64,000 nucleotides of DNA from Phyllobacterium chamaecytisi (GCF_020164455.1 NZ_JAIQWW010000004.1:62001-126000); one strand, 5' to 3'. Positions 28,369 to 37,141 are shown, counted from the stretch's first letter. Numbers and translations are program-made. The notes: a model not told the origin generated them from the letters alone.

Positions 28369-29562
28369 GCCGCGCGGCAGATAGCGCCAGACGAACACGG
28401 CCGTGAAGATCATGAGCACCGCAAGTGCGATGAAGATCGAGCCGAGATGGAAAAACGTCAGGATGATCGAGTAGAAAAACGCCGGCAATATCTCGGAAAA
28501 ATCGAGATAGGTCCGGTAAACCGCCGTCATCTGTGCCCGCTCATGCGGGTGGACTGCACGAATGAATGTAGTTGAGCCAAGCGTGTCGATAGCCACGCAG
28601 AAAAAGGCTCCAAAAAGCAGCATGATCGCAGCCACCATCGGAAATCTTTCGCCGGCAATGCCCGCTCCTATAAGCGCCACGGCCAGCAATATGAACACAC
28701 CGGAAATCGTCCGCATCAGTCCCTTGGCCATGCCAACCTTGCCCCACAGGATGGAGCCGAGCAGAAACAGATTGCCAAGCGAAACCAAAAGACCGCCGGC
28801 AAGATTACCCTGCCCCGTCGCGACCATGAGGATCGGTCCGTAAACGAAAAACGTGCTCCAGTAGCACGAGCGCGAAAAGGCGATCAGCCAAGCCAGCCGC
28901 AATCTCGGTTGCACGACGAAGCGGCGCACATTGGCGATAGGATTGGCCGGACGGCTCGGGCCCTTCTGCAGCGCCGGATTGTCGCTGAGGCGGAAATACC
29001 AGAACAGCGTCAGCAGCAGCAGCGAGAAACCTATCGACAACAGGAACGGCGCGATCATACCGACTTGTGTATAGAGGAAAACGCCGAGAAATGGTCCGGC
29101 AGTCCAGGCAAACGTCGCCGTCGCCATTCGCACGGACTCGGCGCGGACCAGTTCACCCCTCTTGATGTGATCCATGATGTAGAGGCTGAGCGTGATCGAC
29201 AAGGTTCCCGAGCCGAACGTGCGCAGGAATAGCCCTGCCGCCTGCCCCGGCAGCGTATCGAGCGCGAAGGCAAAGCATCCGAGAATGAGGGACACGGTTC
29301 CGGCCGTGTAGACCCAGCGTCGCGGAATCCGGACAATGAGCAGCGGGATCGAAAGCGTCGAGATCAGCCCGAGCAATGACATGCAGGTGTAGAGAATGCT
29401 GACCCCGCGCTCGCTCTGCATGAGATCGTAGGTCTGGATCGGCACGACACTGGTGATGATCGCCCGCGCCATCGATTCGATGCCAAAGAGGATCGCGAAG
29501 ACCCGCGCGGTTGGGCGCTTGGCCGTGGTAATCCAGATAGGATGGCGAACCTGATTGATCAC
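28363..29562 (-). CDS. MFS transporter
   Basis: A 399-residue protein with 12 predicted membrane helices in the 6+6 arrangement and a central cytosolic loop (FRLSDNPALQKGPSRPANPIANV). The N-terminal part ARVFAILFGIESMARAII and a later AVHPHERAQMTAVYRTY loop are seen in a rhizobial MFS group with no assigned substrate. The single-gene unit gives no context for a substrate. Confidence 0.83.
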   Translation of the reverse strand: MINQVRHPIWITTAKRPTARVFAILFGIESMARAIITSVVPIQTYDLMQSERGVSILYTCMSLLGLISTLSIPLLIVRIPRRWVYTAGTVSLILGCFAFALDTLPGQAAGLFLRTFGSGTLSITLSLYIMDHIKRGELVRAESVRMATATFAWTAGPFLGVFLYTQVGMIAPFLLSIGFSLLLLTLFWYFRLSDNPALQKGPSRPANPIANVRRFVVQPRLRLAWLIAFSRSCYWSTFFVYGPILMVATGQGNLAGGLLVSLGNLFLLGSILWGKVGMAKGLMRTISGVFILLAVALIGAGIAGERFPMVAAIMLLFGAFFCVAIDTLGSTTFIRAVHPHERAQMTAVYRTYLDFSEILPAFFYSIILTFFHLGSIFIALAVLMIFTAVFVWRYLPRGL

Positions 29563-29777
29563 TGGGATGACTTTGGGGCATTGATTCGAGCGTAGGCTGG
29601 AGTTTCGACCGCGCGACTAGCGATAGCAGTCAATCAAGCGACATAATATGTCCGTTTCACAGAAACCTTTGAATATGTAAGAAAAAACTTACCTCGCCAG
29701 CGCGTCAAAGACGATGGATTTTGCAGCGCAACTCACTTAGCTTGCGCCAATTGCTGCAATGATCGAGTTCCCTGCAC

Positions 29778-30749
29778 ATGAATAGAGCCGAGACTGTGAA
29801 TGCACCCCCAAAGACGCGTCTCGGCAAGCTGGACGTGTTGCGCGGCATCGCCCTTATCGCCATGGCGACCTACCACACGGGCTGGGATTTCGAGTTTTTC
29901 GGCTATCTCGAACCCGGAACAACCGGCCATGGCGCGTGGAAACTGTACGCCCGCGTCATCGCCTCGACTTTCCTCGCGCTTGTCGGCTTCAGCCTTGTGC
30001 TGGCGCATGGGCGCGGCATTCGCTGGCGCTCGTTCGGCATTCGCCTCGCCCAGATCATCGCTGCCGCGTTGGCGATCACGCTCGTCACGATGTACGTCAC
30101 GCCGGAGACCTTCGTGTTTTTCGGAATCCTGCACGAAATAGCGGCGGCAAGCGTTCTTGGGCTGTTGTTTTTGCGATTGCCTGCGCTGGTGATTGCAGTC
30201 GCAGCAGCGGCGGTCATTGCCCTTCCGCATTATTTCGTCTCGCCGGCATTCGACGCGCCGGTATTCTGGCCGCTCGGCCTCTCGGAAATCATCATAAGAT
30301 CAAACGATTACGTCCCGATCTTTCCATGGTTCGGCGCTGTTCTTGCAGGCATGGTGCTCGCCAAGACGATGCAACATTTCAATGCGCTCAAATTGTTTTC
30401 CGGAAACATCGCGCCATCCTGGCTCGATCGCGGCCTGCGCTTCATCGGCAGGCACAGCCTCGCCTTCTACCTGATCCATCAGCCAGTGATTATCGCCTGT
30501 GTTTTTCTTGTTTCACAACTGTTCCCACCCGCGGTCCCGGCACCACGCGAGGTCTTCGGCAAGGCCTGTGTGCAGAGCTGCCAGAACGACAACGACAAGG
30601 CTTTTTGCGAGAAGTTCTGCGATTGCGTCATCGGGCAGACCGAAGCGCAGGGCATCTTCGATGAGATGTTTGCGGGAAAGCGCGATCAAAACGATCCGCA
30701 GATGCAACAGATCGCTGGCATCTGCACACAGGAAAACATCCCGCAGTAA
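29778..30749 (+). CDS. DUF1624 heparan-alpha-glucosaminide N-acetyltransferase-like membrane protein
   Basis: A 323-residue integral membrane protein of the HGSNAT/DUF1624 family, thought to move acyl groups across the membrane. RLGKLDVLRGIALIAMATYHTGWDF (14-38) holds the conserved DxLRG and the putative active-site His33. About seven membrane segments follow, and the family signature FIGRHSLAFYLIHQPV lies near 232-247. Unusual: after residue 260 there is a cysteine-rich soluble tail with Cys264, 268, 277, 281, 283 and 316 in a twin CX3C arrangement. An ATG at 29778 is the first good start. The acyl acceptor is unknown. Confidence 0.85.
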   Translation: MNRAETVNAPPKTRLGKLDVLRGIALIAMATYHTGWDFEFFGYLEPGTTGHGAWKLYARVIASTFLALVGFSLVLAHGRGIRWRSFGIRLAQIIAAALAITLVTMYVTPETFVFFGILHEIAAASVLGLLFLRLPALVIAVAAAAVIALPHYFVSPAFDAPVFWPLGLSEIIIRSNDYVPIFPWFGAVLAGMVLAKTMQHFNALKLFSGNIAPSWLDRGLRFIGRHSLAFYLIHQPVIIACVFLVSQLFPPAVPAPREVFGKACVQSCQNDNDKAFCEKFCDCVIGQTEAQGIFDEMFAGKRDQNDPQMQQIAGICTQENIPQ

Positions 30750-30752
30750 GGC

Positions 30753-31148
30753 TTAAGTGTTGACGCCCAACTCAGCCAGCCGCTCGATACAACCTTCCTC
30801 GACCTGATCGAGTTCGGCCAGTGTTTCCTCGATGTCGCGGCGCTTCTGGCGCAGCTCTGCACGCTTTTCCTCGACGCGCTTCATCATCAGATGCAGCTGC
30901 CCCATTTCTCCGGGCGGCTCTCTGTACATCTGGATTATCTCTTGGATCTCGGCAATGGAGAACCCGAGCCGTTTGCCGCGAAGAATCTGCTTGAGCAAGT
31001 GCCGGTCGGACGGCCGGAACAACCTGGTCCGTCCGCGTCTGACCGGATGAATCAGATCCTCATCCTCGTAGAACCGCAATGTGCGCGTCGACACGCCAAA
31101 CTCCCGTGTCAGTTCAGTAATGGTGTAATATTCGCGCATTGCAGACAC
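30753..31148 (-). CDS. MerR-family transcriptional regulator, LiuR-like
   Basis: 131 residues: winged-helix DNA-binding domain (YYTITELTREFGVSTRTLRFYEDEDLI, 6-32), then a coiled-coil dimerisation helix (EKRAELRQKRRDIEETLAELDQVEEG). No cysteine pattern for metal binding, which fits the LiuR branch that controls branched-chain amino acid or fatty acid degradation rather than metal resistance. The start region carries an ACGT-type inverted repeat that may be its own operator. It ends 4 bases from the convergent DUF1624 gene. Confidence 0.82.
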   Translation of the reverse strand: MSAMREYYTITELTREFGVSTRTLRFYEDEDLIHPVRRGRTRLFRPSDRHLLKQILRGKRLGFSIAEIQEIIQMYREPPGEMGQLHLMMKRVEEKRAELRQKRRDIEETLAELDQVEEGCIERLAELGVNT

Positions 31149-31182
31149 AGCCCCAGTTGTATCGGTTGAATCTTTTGCTCAC

Positions 31183-31205
31183 GCAATTACGTAAAAGTCA
31201 ATTGC
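31183..31205 (-). promoter_or_regulatory. Candidate MerR operator
   Basis: GCAATT (31183-31188) and AATTGC (31200-31205) flank ACGTAAAAGT, so the site reads TTGACTTTTACGTAA on the minus strand. It lies 35-57 bases upstream of the MerR start. It resembles ACGT-centred palindromes reported for LiuR-type MerR regulators (from memory, not checked). Confidence 0.4.
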
Positions 31206-31254
31206 ACGATTGTATTCGGTTGTAAACTTTAGTCCACAATTTGCTAAACGGATG

Positions 31255-32664
31255 CTATTTGAAGCCAAACCACCAGGTTGCCAGGCCGAGAAAAGATGAA
31301 AAACCAACGACATCGGTAACCGTGGTGACGAACACCGCCGAAGCTATAGCCGGGTCAGCACCGAAACGATGCAGCAACAACGGAATCAGAATACCACCAA
31401 GTGCGGCTGCAAGCATGTTGATGACCATCGCCGCAGCAATGATACCGCCAATATTAACATTTGCGAACCAGAGACCGGCGATAACACCGATCATGATCGC
31501 GAAAATAACACCATTGATAAGCCCCACCGACGCCTCGCGGCGGATGATGCGGCCAGCATTGTAGATATCCATGTCGCGTGTCGCCAGCGCGCGGACCGTC
31601 ACGGTCATTGTCTGCGTGCCTGCATTGCCCCCCATGGATGCCACGATCGGCATGAGCACCGCCAGAGCCACCATCTGCTGGATGGTGCCATCGAACAAGC
31701 CGATCACGGATGCCGAGAGGAAAGCAGTGAACAGGTTGATCACCAGCCAGGGCGTGCGTGAGCGCGACGTGGACAGCACCGAATCGGACAATTCTTCGTC
31801 GCCAACGCCGCCGAGACGCAAGATATCTTCCTCGGCCTCTTCCTGAATAACGTCCACGATGTTCTCGATGGTCAGAACACCGACAAGCCGGTCATTCTCG
31901 TCCACCACCGCCGCCGATAACAGGTCGTATTGCTCGAAGATTTGCGCGGCTTCTTCCTGGTCCATGGTCGCCGGGATCGCATGCCGCGTCTCGTGTGTGA
32001 TCTCGTCGATTTTTACGTCCCGCCGGGTACGCAGGATGCGATCGAGGTCGATAGCGCCCAATAGCCGGAACATCGGGTCGATAACGAATATCTGCGAGAA
32101 CGACTCTGGCAAGTCGTCATTGTCGCGCATGTAGTCGATGGTCTGGCCGACAGTCCAGAATGGCGGCACCGCGACAAACTCTGTCTGCATGCGGCGACCG
32201 GCGGTTTCCTCCGGATAGCCAAGAGAGCGGCGCAGTCGAACCCGTTCGGTAAACGGCAGCTGCGCCAGGATCTCGTCGCGGTCTTCCTGCTCGAGATCTT
32301 CGAGAATGTAGACAGCATCGTCGGAATCGAGTTCCTGAACGCCTTCGGCGATCTGCCGGTTCGGCATCGCATCGACGATTTCAAGGCGAACTGCTTCGTC
32401 GACCTCAGTGAGTGCGGCAAAATCGAATTCGTCGCCCAGAAGTTCAACGAGCGCTCTGCGCTGATCCGGCTGCAGCGCCTCAAGGACGTGGCCAAGCTCC
32501 GACTGGTGCAGCTTGCCGACATGCGACCTTAGAAACAGAACATCCCGGTCCGCGATGGCGGCGCCGACACGTGCTAGATAGGAGGTGCGGACAGCACCGT
32601 CCTCACCATAGATGTTGACATCGTCGTCTTCAGGTGCGGATTCCGGGAGAGTTTCTGTTTCCAT
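31255..32664 (-). CDS. mgtE: Magnesium transporter MgtE
   Basis: Mg2+-gated channel-like transporter of the inner membrane. 469 residues in the standard order: cytosolic MgtE_N superhelix (about 40-150), two CBS domains that sense Mg2+ (about 150-280), then five membrane helices. The pore-region blocks PIVASMGGNAGTQTMTV and FGADPAIASAVFVTTVTDVVGF are intact. No Mg2+ riboswitch was recognised in the 191-base upstream gap. Confidence 0.95.
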   Translation of the reverse strand: METETLPESAPEDDDVNIYGEDGAVRTSYLARVGAAIADRDVLFLRSHVGKLHQSELGHVLEALQPDQRRALVELLGDEFDFAALTEVDEAVRLEIVDAMPNRQIAEGVQELDSDDAVYILEDLEQEDRDEILAQLPFTERVRLRRSLGYPEETAGRRMQTEFVAVPPFWTVGQTIDYMRDNDDLPESFSQIFVIDPMFRLLGAIDLDRILRTRRDVKIDEITHETRHAIPATMDQEEAAQIFEQYDLLSAAVVDENDRLVGVLTIENIVDVIQEEAEEDILRLGGVGDEELSDSVLSTSRSRTPWLVINLFTAFLSASVIGLFDGTIQQMVALAVLMPIVASMGGNAGTQTMTVTVRALATRDMDIYNAGRIIRREASVGLINGVIFAIMIGVIAGLWFANVNIGGIIAAAMVINMLAAALGGILIPLLLHRFGADPAIASAVFVTTVTDVVGFSSFLGLATWWFGFK

Positions 32665-32751
32665 CTATCCGCACCTGCCTTCCTGACAAATATGGCGTCT
32701 CGTCAGTTAAAACTCAGTGTCCGTCTTGAAAGTCTGCGGCTAGTCAGATGG

Positions 32752-32845
32752 CGTGGTTTTCGAGAACCGGAGCGCAGCGTACATTAAGTACGTGAGCACC
32801 GGAAGCACAGAAAATCGCGTCAGATGACCGCCGCAGTAGAGTTTC
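32752..32845 (+). repeat. Intergenic palindromic repeat, copy B
   Basis: Core TTTTCGAGAACCGGAGCG (32757 onward) with a matching GAGCACCGG arm at about 32793, and an inner GTAC/GTAC stem. Sits between mgtE and the aldehyde dehydrogenase gene, same orientation as the copies at 10.64, 34.45 and 36.59 kb. This family of short hairpin-forming repeats is scattered in Rhizobiales genomes. Confidence 0.7.
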
Positions 32846-32855
32846 AAACCGACAT

Positions 32856-34298
32856 TCAGGCAGCGTCGTCCCAGCCGCTTATCGCCTTCACTTCAAGAAA
32901 ATCCTCGATCCCGAAGTGACCGCCTTCTCGCCCGATGCCCGACTGCTTGTAGCCGCCGAACGGAGCGTCCGCCGCATGGTCGGCACCATTAATACGCACC
33001 ATGCCAGCGCGCAACTGCTTCGACACGCGCTTGATGCGCTCGCGATCGCCCGACTGGATGTAGGCGGCAAGACCGTATGGCGTATCATTGGCGATCTCTA
33101 CCGCTTCTTCCTCCGTATCGAAGGGGATCATCGCCAACACCGGTCCGAAGATCTCTTCGCGGGCGATCACCATGTCATTGTTGACGTCGGCGAAAACCGT
33201 CGGGCGGACGTAGTAACCGCGATTGAAGCCTTCAGGGCGTCCGGTACCGCCGGCAATCAGCCGCGCGCCTTCCTTGATGCCCTGCTCGATCAGTCCCTGT
33301 ACCTTGTTGAACTGCATCTCAGATACAAGCGGGCCCATGTGATCGCCGTCCTGCGATGGATCGCCGACCTTGGTGGCCTTGGCGGTCTCTGCAGCGATTT
33401 CGGTCGCCTTGCCATAGACCGAGCGCTCCACCAGCATGCGCGTCGGTGCATTGCAGGACTGGCCGGTATTATTGAACACATGCTCGACGCCGCGCTTGAC
33501 CGCAGCCTCCACATCCGAATCGGCAAATACAATGTTCGGCGACTTGCCGCCGAGTTCCAGCGATACACGCTTGACCGTATCGGCCGCAGCTTTCGTTACG
33601 GCAACGCCGGCGCGGGTGGAACCCGTGAACGACATCATGTCGATGCCGGGATGAGCTGACATGGCTGCGCCGACCGATGGGCCATCACCATTGACCAAAT
33701 TGAACACACCGGCTGGCAAACCCGAGGCATCGACCATCTCTGCGAAAATCACCGACGAGATCGGGGCAATTTCAGAGGGTTTAAGGATGACGGTGCATCC
33801 TGCGGCGATCGCGGGCACAACCTTCAGGACCACCTGATTCATCGGCCAGTTCCACGGCGTGATCAGGCCACAGACACCGATCGGCTCATAGGCAAGCCGA
33901 ACCGTGTCGTGACCGTTTAGCGGCCGCTCGAACTCGAACTCTTTGAGTGACCGAATGAAAGCCTTGATATGGCCGGTCCCGGATGCCGCCTGTTCATCCA
34001 GCGCCATGGTGATCGGCGCGCCCATTTCGGACGAGATCGCCTTGGCCATATCGGCGATGCGCGATTTATAAACGACAAGCAGTCTCTCAAGCCATGCGAG
34101 GCGTTCTTCGCGGCTGGTGACGCTCCATGTGGTGAAAGCCTTGCGCGCGGCGGATACGGCTTTGTCGACATCTGCTGCAGAACCCAGCGAGATCACGGCA
34201 AATGCCTGCTCGTCGGCCGGATTGATCACCTCAAGCTCTTTCGCCACTACCGGCGCTATCCACTTTCCATCGATATAGAAATCGGTCTTGCGAAGCAT
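32856..34298 (-). CDS. NAD(P)-dependent aldehyde dehydrogenase
   Basis: Oxidises an aldehyde to its acid. 480 residues of the ALDH superfamily: TPWNWPMNQ cofactor region, KPSEIAP, SLELGGKSPNIVF with the general-base glutamate, NNTGQSCNAPTR with the catalytic cysteine, and EEIFGPVLAMIPFDTEEEAV. The substrate cannot be read from the sequence. It is a single transcription unit between two intergenic repeats. A role in betaine aldehyde oxidation is possible in principle, but the SCNAP pocket and lack of linked betA argue against a firm claim. Confidence 0.9.
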   Translation of the reverse strand: MLRKTDFYIDGKWIAPVVAKELEVINPADEQAFAVISLGSAADVDKAVSAARKAFTTWSVTSREERLAWLERLLVVYKSRIADMAKAISSEMGAPITMALDEQAASGTGHIKAFIRSLKEFEFERPLNGHDTVRLAYEPIGVCGLITPWNWPMNQVVLKVVPAIAAGCTVILKPSEIAPISSVIFAEMVDASGLPAGVFNLVNGDGPSVGAAMSAHPGIDMMSFTGSTRAGVAVTKAAADTVKRVSLELGGKSPNIVFADSDVEAAVKRGVEHVFNNTGQSCNAPTRMLVERSVYGKATEIAAETAKATKVGDPSQDGDHMGPLVSEMQFNKVQGLIEQGIKEGARLIAGGTGRPEGFNRGYYVRPTVFADVNNDMVIAREEIFGPVLAMIPFDTEEEAVEIANDTPYGLAAYIQSGDRERIKRVSKQLRAGMVRINGADHAADAPFGGYKQSGIGREGGHFGIEDFLEVKAISGWDDAA

Positions 34299-34449
34299 GG
34301 TCTGTCTCCTGCCTGTGGCTCTATGGATTATTTTGACACTGCGCCGGATAAGTGACGGCGTGGTTCAGTTGAGTGTGTAGCGGATGATTGACGTTACGAC
34401 CAACAGGAATATCGAACAAAGAGGCAAAAATAGCGGCGCCTTGCAGTTT

Positions 34450-34576
34450 ATTGAGATTTGCGTCAGGACGAGTCGAAAATGGTGATTTTCGAGAACCGGA
34501 GCGCAGTGAACTTTCGGATTCATGAGCACCGGATCGCAATAAAGCGCCATGTGCAGGTCGTCACGGCGCAAATCTC
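34450..34576 (+). repeat. Intergenic palindromic repeat, copy C (overlaps pabA 3' end)
   Basis: Starts ATTGAGATTTGCGTCAGGA and ends GGCGCAAATCTC, so GAGATTTGCG and its complement form the outer arms. The core TGATTTTCGAGAACCGGAGC and GAGCACCGG form the inner stem. Nearly identical in its first 80 bases to copy D at 36585. The last 16 bases lie inside pabA and supply its final codons and stop. Confidence 0.8.
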
Positions 34577-35151
34577 TTGAACTGGCGCGAAAGCCGCAGG
34601 AAATTGCCCAGCATGGCATGGCCATATTCCGTCAGCACTGATTCAGGGTGGAACTGCACGCCATAGGTCGGGTGACTGATATGGGTAAGCCCCATGATCT
34701 CGCCGGCATCGGATCGCGCGGTAACCGACAGATCGCTGCCATCCTTGACAGACTCCACGATCAGCGAGTGATAGCGGCCGGCGCGGAACGGACTCGGCAG
34801 CCCCTTGAAAATGTCTGACCCGCCATGATTGATCGCCGAGGCCCGCCCATGCATCGGTTCCTGCGCCCGCACAACCTTACCGCCAAAGACTTCGCCGATG
34901 CATTGATGGCCCAGGCAGATGCCGAGAATCGGCACCTGTCCGCTCAACGTCTGGATAATCTCCATCGATTGCCCGGCTTCACGCGGCCCGCACGGCCCCG
35001 GTGAAACGACAATCGCTTCGGGTGTCAATTTCTCCACTTCCGCCGCCGTAATTGCGTCATTGCGGACGACCTGCGCTTCAACGCCAAGCTCAGCAAAGTA
35101 GCGCGCCACGGTGAAGACGAAGGAGTCGTAATTGTCGATGATCAGGATCAT
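34561..35151 (-). CDS. pabA: Aminodeoxychorismate synthase, glutamine amidotransferase subunit
   Basis: Releases ammonia from glutamine for PabB. 196 residues, class I glutamine amidotransferase: LIIDNYDSFVFTVARYF at the start, GICLGHQCIGEVFGG with the nucleophile Cys79, and VQFHPESVLTEYG with the His-Glu pair. The start overlaps the pabB stop by 4 bases (ATGA). Because the partner carries the PabB hallmark, PabA is the better name, though it could also serve anthranilate synthase. The last four residues and the stop come from intergenic repeat copy C. Confidence 0.9.
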   Translation of the reverse strand: MILIIDNYDSFVFTVARYFAELGVEAQVVRNDAITAAEVEKLTPEAIVVSPGPCGPREAGQSMEIIQTLSGQVPILGICLGHQCIGEVFGGKVVRAQEPMHGRASAINHGGSDIFKGLPSPFRAGRYHSLIVESVKDGSDLSVTARSDAGEIMGLTHISHPTYGVQFHPESVLTEYGHAMLGNFLRLSRQFKRFAP

Positions 35152-36551
35152 GGCGCATCACCCTGATCGAAGACGGCAAAGATGCGCGCCGCCTTGTCCA
35201 GCGTTTCCTGATATTCGGCAGCAGGATCGGATAGCGCTGTAATACCGCCGCCCGCTTGAAACACGGCCTTGCCGCCCTGAAACAGCACGGTGCGAATCCC
35301 GATATTACCGTCGAAATTGCCGTTGAAGCCGATGAAACCAATCGAACCGCAATAGACGCCCCGCGCCTCGCGTTCGATCTCGGTGATGATCTCCATCGCC
35401 CGCAGCTTTGGCGCGCCTGTGATCGACCCGCCGGGGAAAGCTGCCCTGATCAGATCCATCAAGGATCTGCCCTCCATCAGCCGCCCTGTGACGGCGGATA
35501 CCAGATGATGAACGCTCGCATAGGTCTCAAGCCCGCAAAGGACGGGTGTCAGCACGGAATGCGGACGGCAAACGCGGGAAAGATCGTTGCGCATCAGATC
35601 GACGATCATCAGGTTCTCGGCGCGATCCTTCTCCGATTTGAGAAGTATGTCTGCCAACTTCTTGTCTTCGTCGGGATCTAACGACCGCGGCATCGTGCCC
35701 TTGATCGGGCGCGTCTCGACCTGATCGCCTTTGACTGCAACAAATCGCTCCGGAGAGCTTGACGCGATCACGATTTCGCCGTGATCCAGATAGGCGGCAA
35801 AAGTCGCGGCATTACGCCGGCGCAGTGCTTTATAGAACTGCCACTTTGCAAAGCCTTCCGGCAGATCGGCGATAAAGCGCTGCGCGATATTAGCCTGGAA
35901 GATATCGCCGTCGAGGATATATTCCACCACCCTGGCAACGGACTGCAGATAGGCCTCACGCTCGAAATTCGATCGCCAGGACGCCCGCGCTATCCTCTGC
36001 TGCCCGACATTCGAAGCTTCCTGTTTCGGCTCCTCTCGCAGAAGCCGAAGGAACGATTCGGAACGCTCGATACTTTTCCTTTGCCGGGCAACCTCGTCCG
36101 CTTCCGGCAATCCCGATGACAAAAGCCAGGCTTTTCCGGCCTGATGATCGAACGCCAGCACCACATCGTAGAAATACCAGACGGCATCCGGCATCGAGCC
36201 TTGCGCCGGCGCATCCGGCTGCGGCAAGCGCTCCAGCAATCGCCCGAATTCATAGGAAAAATAGCCGATTGCGCCGCCCTGAAATGGCGGAAGACCGGGC
36301 TGATCATCGAGCCGGTAAAGGTCGAGATAGTGCGAAATCGCCTCGAGCGGATGCCGGTCAACGGTGGCGCCATTCCAGCTCGCTACGCTCTTTTCCACGA
36401 CGAGCTTGCCGAACGGATCGGCCGCGACATAGGAGTAGCGTCCAAGGGTGTCGTGACGCATGGCACTGTCGAGAAAGCTCAGCCCCCCGAGCGGCTGCAA
36501 TCGCTCAGCGGCTTCGACAGGTTCCAGCCATGGAATCTCACGAATGTGCAA
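35148..36551 (-). CDS. pabB: Aminodeoxychorismate synthase component I
   Basis: Aminates chorismate to 4-amino-4-deoxychorismate for folate synthesis. 467 residues: N-terminal tryptophan-fold domain, then the chorismate-binding domain (about 200-460) with VETRPIKGTMPRS. The lysine of PIKGT is the PabB hallmark; anthranilate synthase has PIAGT at this place. DLMRNDLSRVC and FPGGSITGAPKLRAME are also intact. It lies 34 bases downstream of intergenic repeat copy D. pabC is not next to it. Confidence 0.92.
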   Translation of the reverse strand: MHIREIPWLEPVEAAERLQPLGGLSFLDSAMRHDTLGRYSYVAADPFGKLVVEKSVASWNGATVDRHPLEAISHYLDLYRLDDQPGLPPFQGGAIGYFSYEFGRLLERLPQPDAPAQGSMPDAVWYFYDVVLAFDHQAGKAWLLSSGLPEADEVARQRKSIERSESFLRLLREEPKQEASNVGQQRIARASWRSNFEREAYLQSVARVVEYILDGDIFQANIAQRFIADLPEGFAKWQFYKALRRRNAATFAAYLDHGEIVIASSSPERFVAVKGDQVETRPIKGTMPRSLDPDEDKKLADILLKSEKDRAENLMIVDLMRNDLSRVCRPHSVLTPVLCGLETYASVHHLVSAVTGRLMEGRSLMDLIRAAFPGGSITGAPKLRAMEIITEIEREARGVYCGSIGFIGFNGNFDGNIGIRTVLFQGGKAVFQAGGGITALSDPAAEYQETLDKAARIFAVFDQGDAP

Positions 36552-36584
36552 ACCACTCCTCCTTAACCGTTAGGCACGGATATA

Positions 36585-36712
36585 TTGAGATTCGCGTCAG
36601 GACGAGCCGAAAATGGTGATTTTCGAGAACCGGAGCGCAGTGAACTTTTCGGTTCATGAGCACCGGAGCGCAGAAAAGTGCCATTTGCAGGCCGTCTTGG
36701 CGTGAATATCAG
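36585..36712 (+). repeat. Intergenic palindromic repeat, copy D
   Basis: Starts ATTGAGATTCGCGTCAGGA, core TGATTTTCGAGAACCGGAGC, second arm GAGCACCGGAGCGCAG, and ends GGCGTGAATATCAG. Lies between the Lrp-type regulator and pabB in direct orientation to copy C, so the two frame pabBA. Confidence 0.8.
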
Positions 36713-36718
36713 GATACC

Positions 36719-37141
36719 CTAGCTCTTGCGCGTCGACAGCAGAATACTTGTCTCCGTCGAGGTGATTCCGTCAATATGGCGAATGTCGCGCAACGTCCGG
36801 TCGAAAGCCTCGAGGGTCTCGACTTCGATTTCGGCAACGATATCCCAGCGTCCGTTCGTGGTATGCAGCGCGCGGATTTCCGGGAAGCCTTGCAATCGCC
36901 GCACAACCTTTTCTGCGGCCTGCCCCGCCACCTCGATCATGGCAACGGCCCGAACGCCATAAATGCCCGCACCCGCCTTCAAGTTGACGGTGAAGCTCTG
37001 GATCGTGCCGTTTGTGGTCAACTTGTCGATGCGCGTGCGCACCGTTGCGCGCGAAATACCGAGAATCGTTGCCATGGATGAAACCGGCATGCGGCAATCA
37101 TCCCGTAGCAAAGACAGCAGTTTGCGGTCCACATCATCCAT
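36719..37141 (-). CDS. Lrp/AsnC-family regulator of the arginase operon
   Basis: 140 residues: N-terminal helix-turn-helix (MPVSSMATILGISRATVRTRIDKL, about 19-42) and a C-terminal RAM ligand-binding domain (IMIEVAGQAAEKVVRRLQGFPEIRALHTTNGRWDIVAEIEVETLEAFD region). Divergent from rocF-rocD across 167 bases, which suggests it activates arginine/ornithine catabolism in response to arginine or ornithine, as Lrp-type proteins do beside arginase in rhizobia. Its ligand is inferred. Confidence 0.88.
   Translation of the reverse strand: MDDVDRKLLSLLRDDCRMPVSSMATILGISRATVRTRIDKLTTNGTIQSFTVNLKAGAGIYGVRAVAMIEVAGQAAEKVVRRLQGFPEIRALHTTNGRWDIVAEIEVETLEAFDRTLRDIRHIDGITSTETSILLSTRKS

Noticed and set aside
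29677-29692. GTAAG-AAAAAA-CTTAC palindrome ahead of the DUF1624 gene
   Set aside because: Only 5-base arms in an AT-rich stretch with no regulator nearby; could be chance.
32665-32855. Mg2+ riboswitch ahead of mgtE
   Set aside because: No M-box-like conserved pieces seen; the gap holds mainly the intergenic repeat.
32856-34298. Betaine aldehyde dehydrogenase (betB)
   Set aside because: General ALDH motifs only; no choline dehydrogenase or BetI neighbour, so a specific name is not supported.
34561-36551. Anthranilate synthase trpE-trpG
   Set aside because: The chorismate-binding subunit has PIKGT rather than PIAGT, which marks aminodeoxychorismate synthase.
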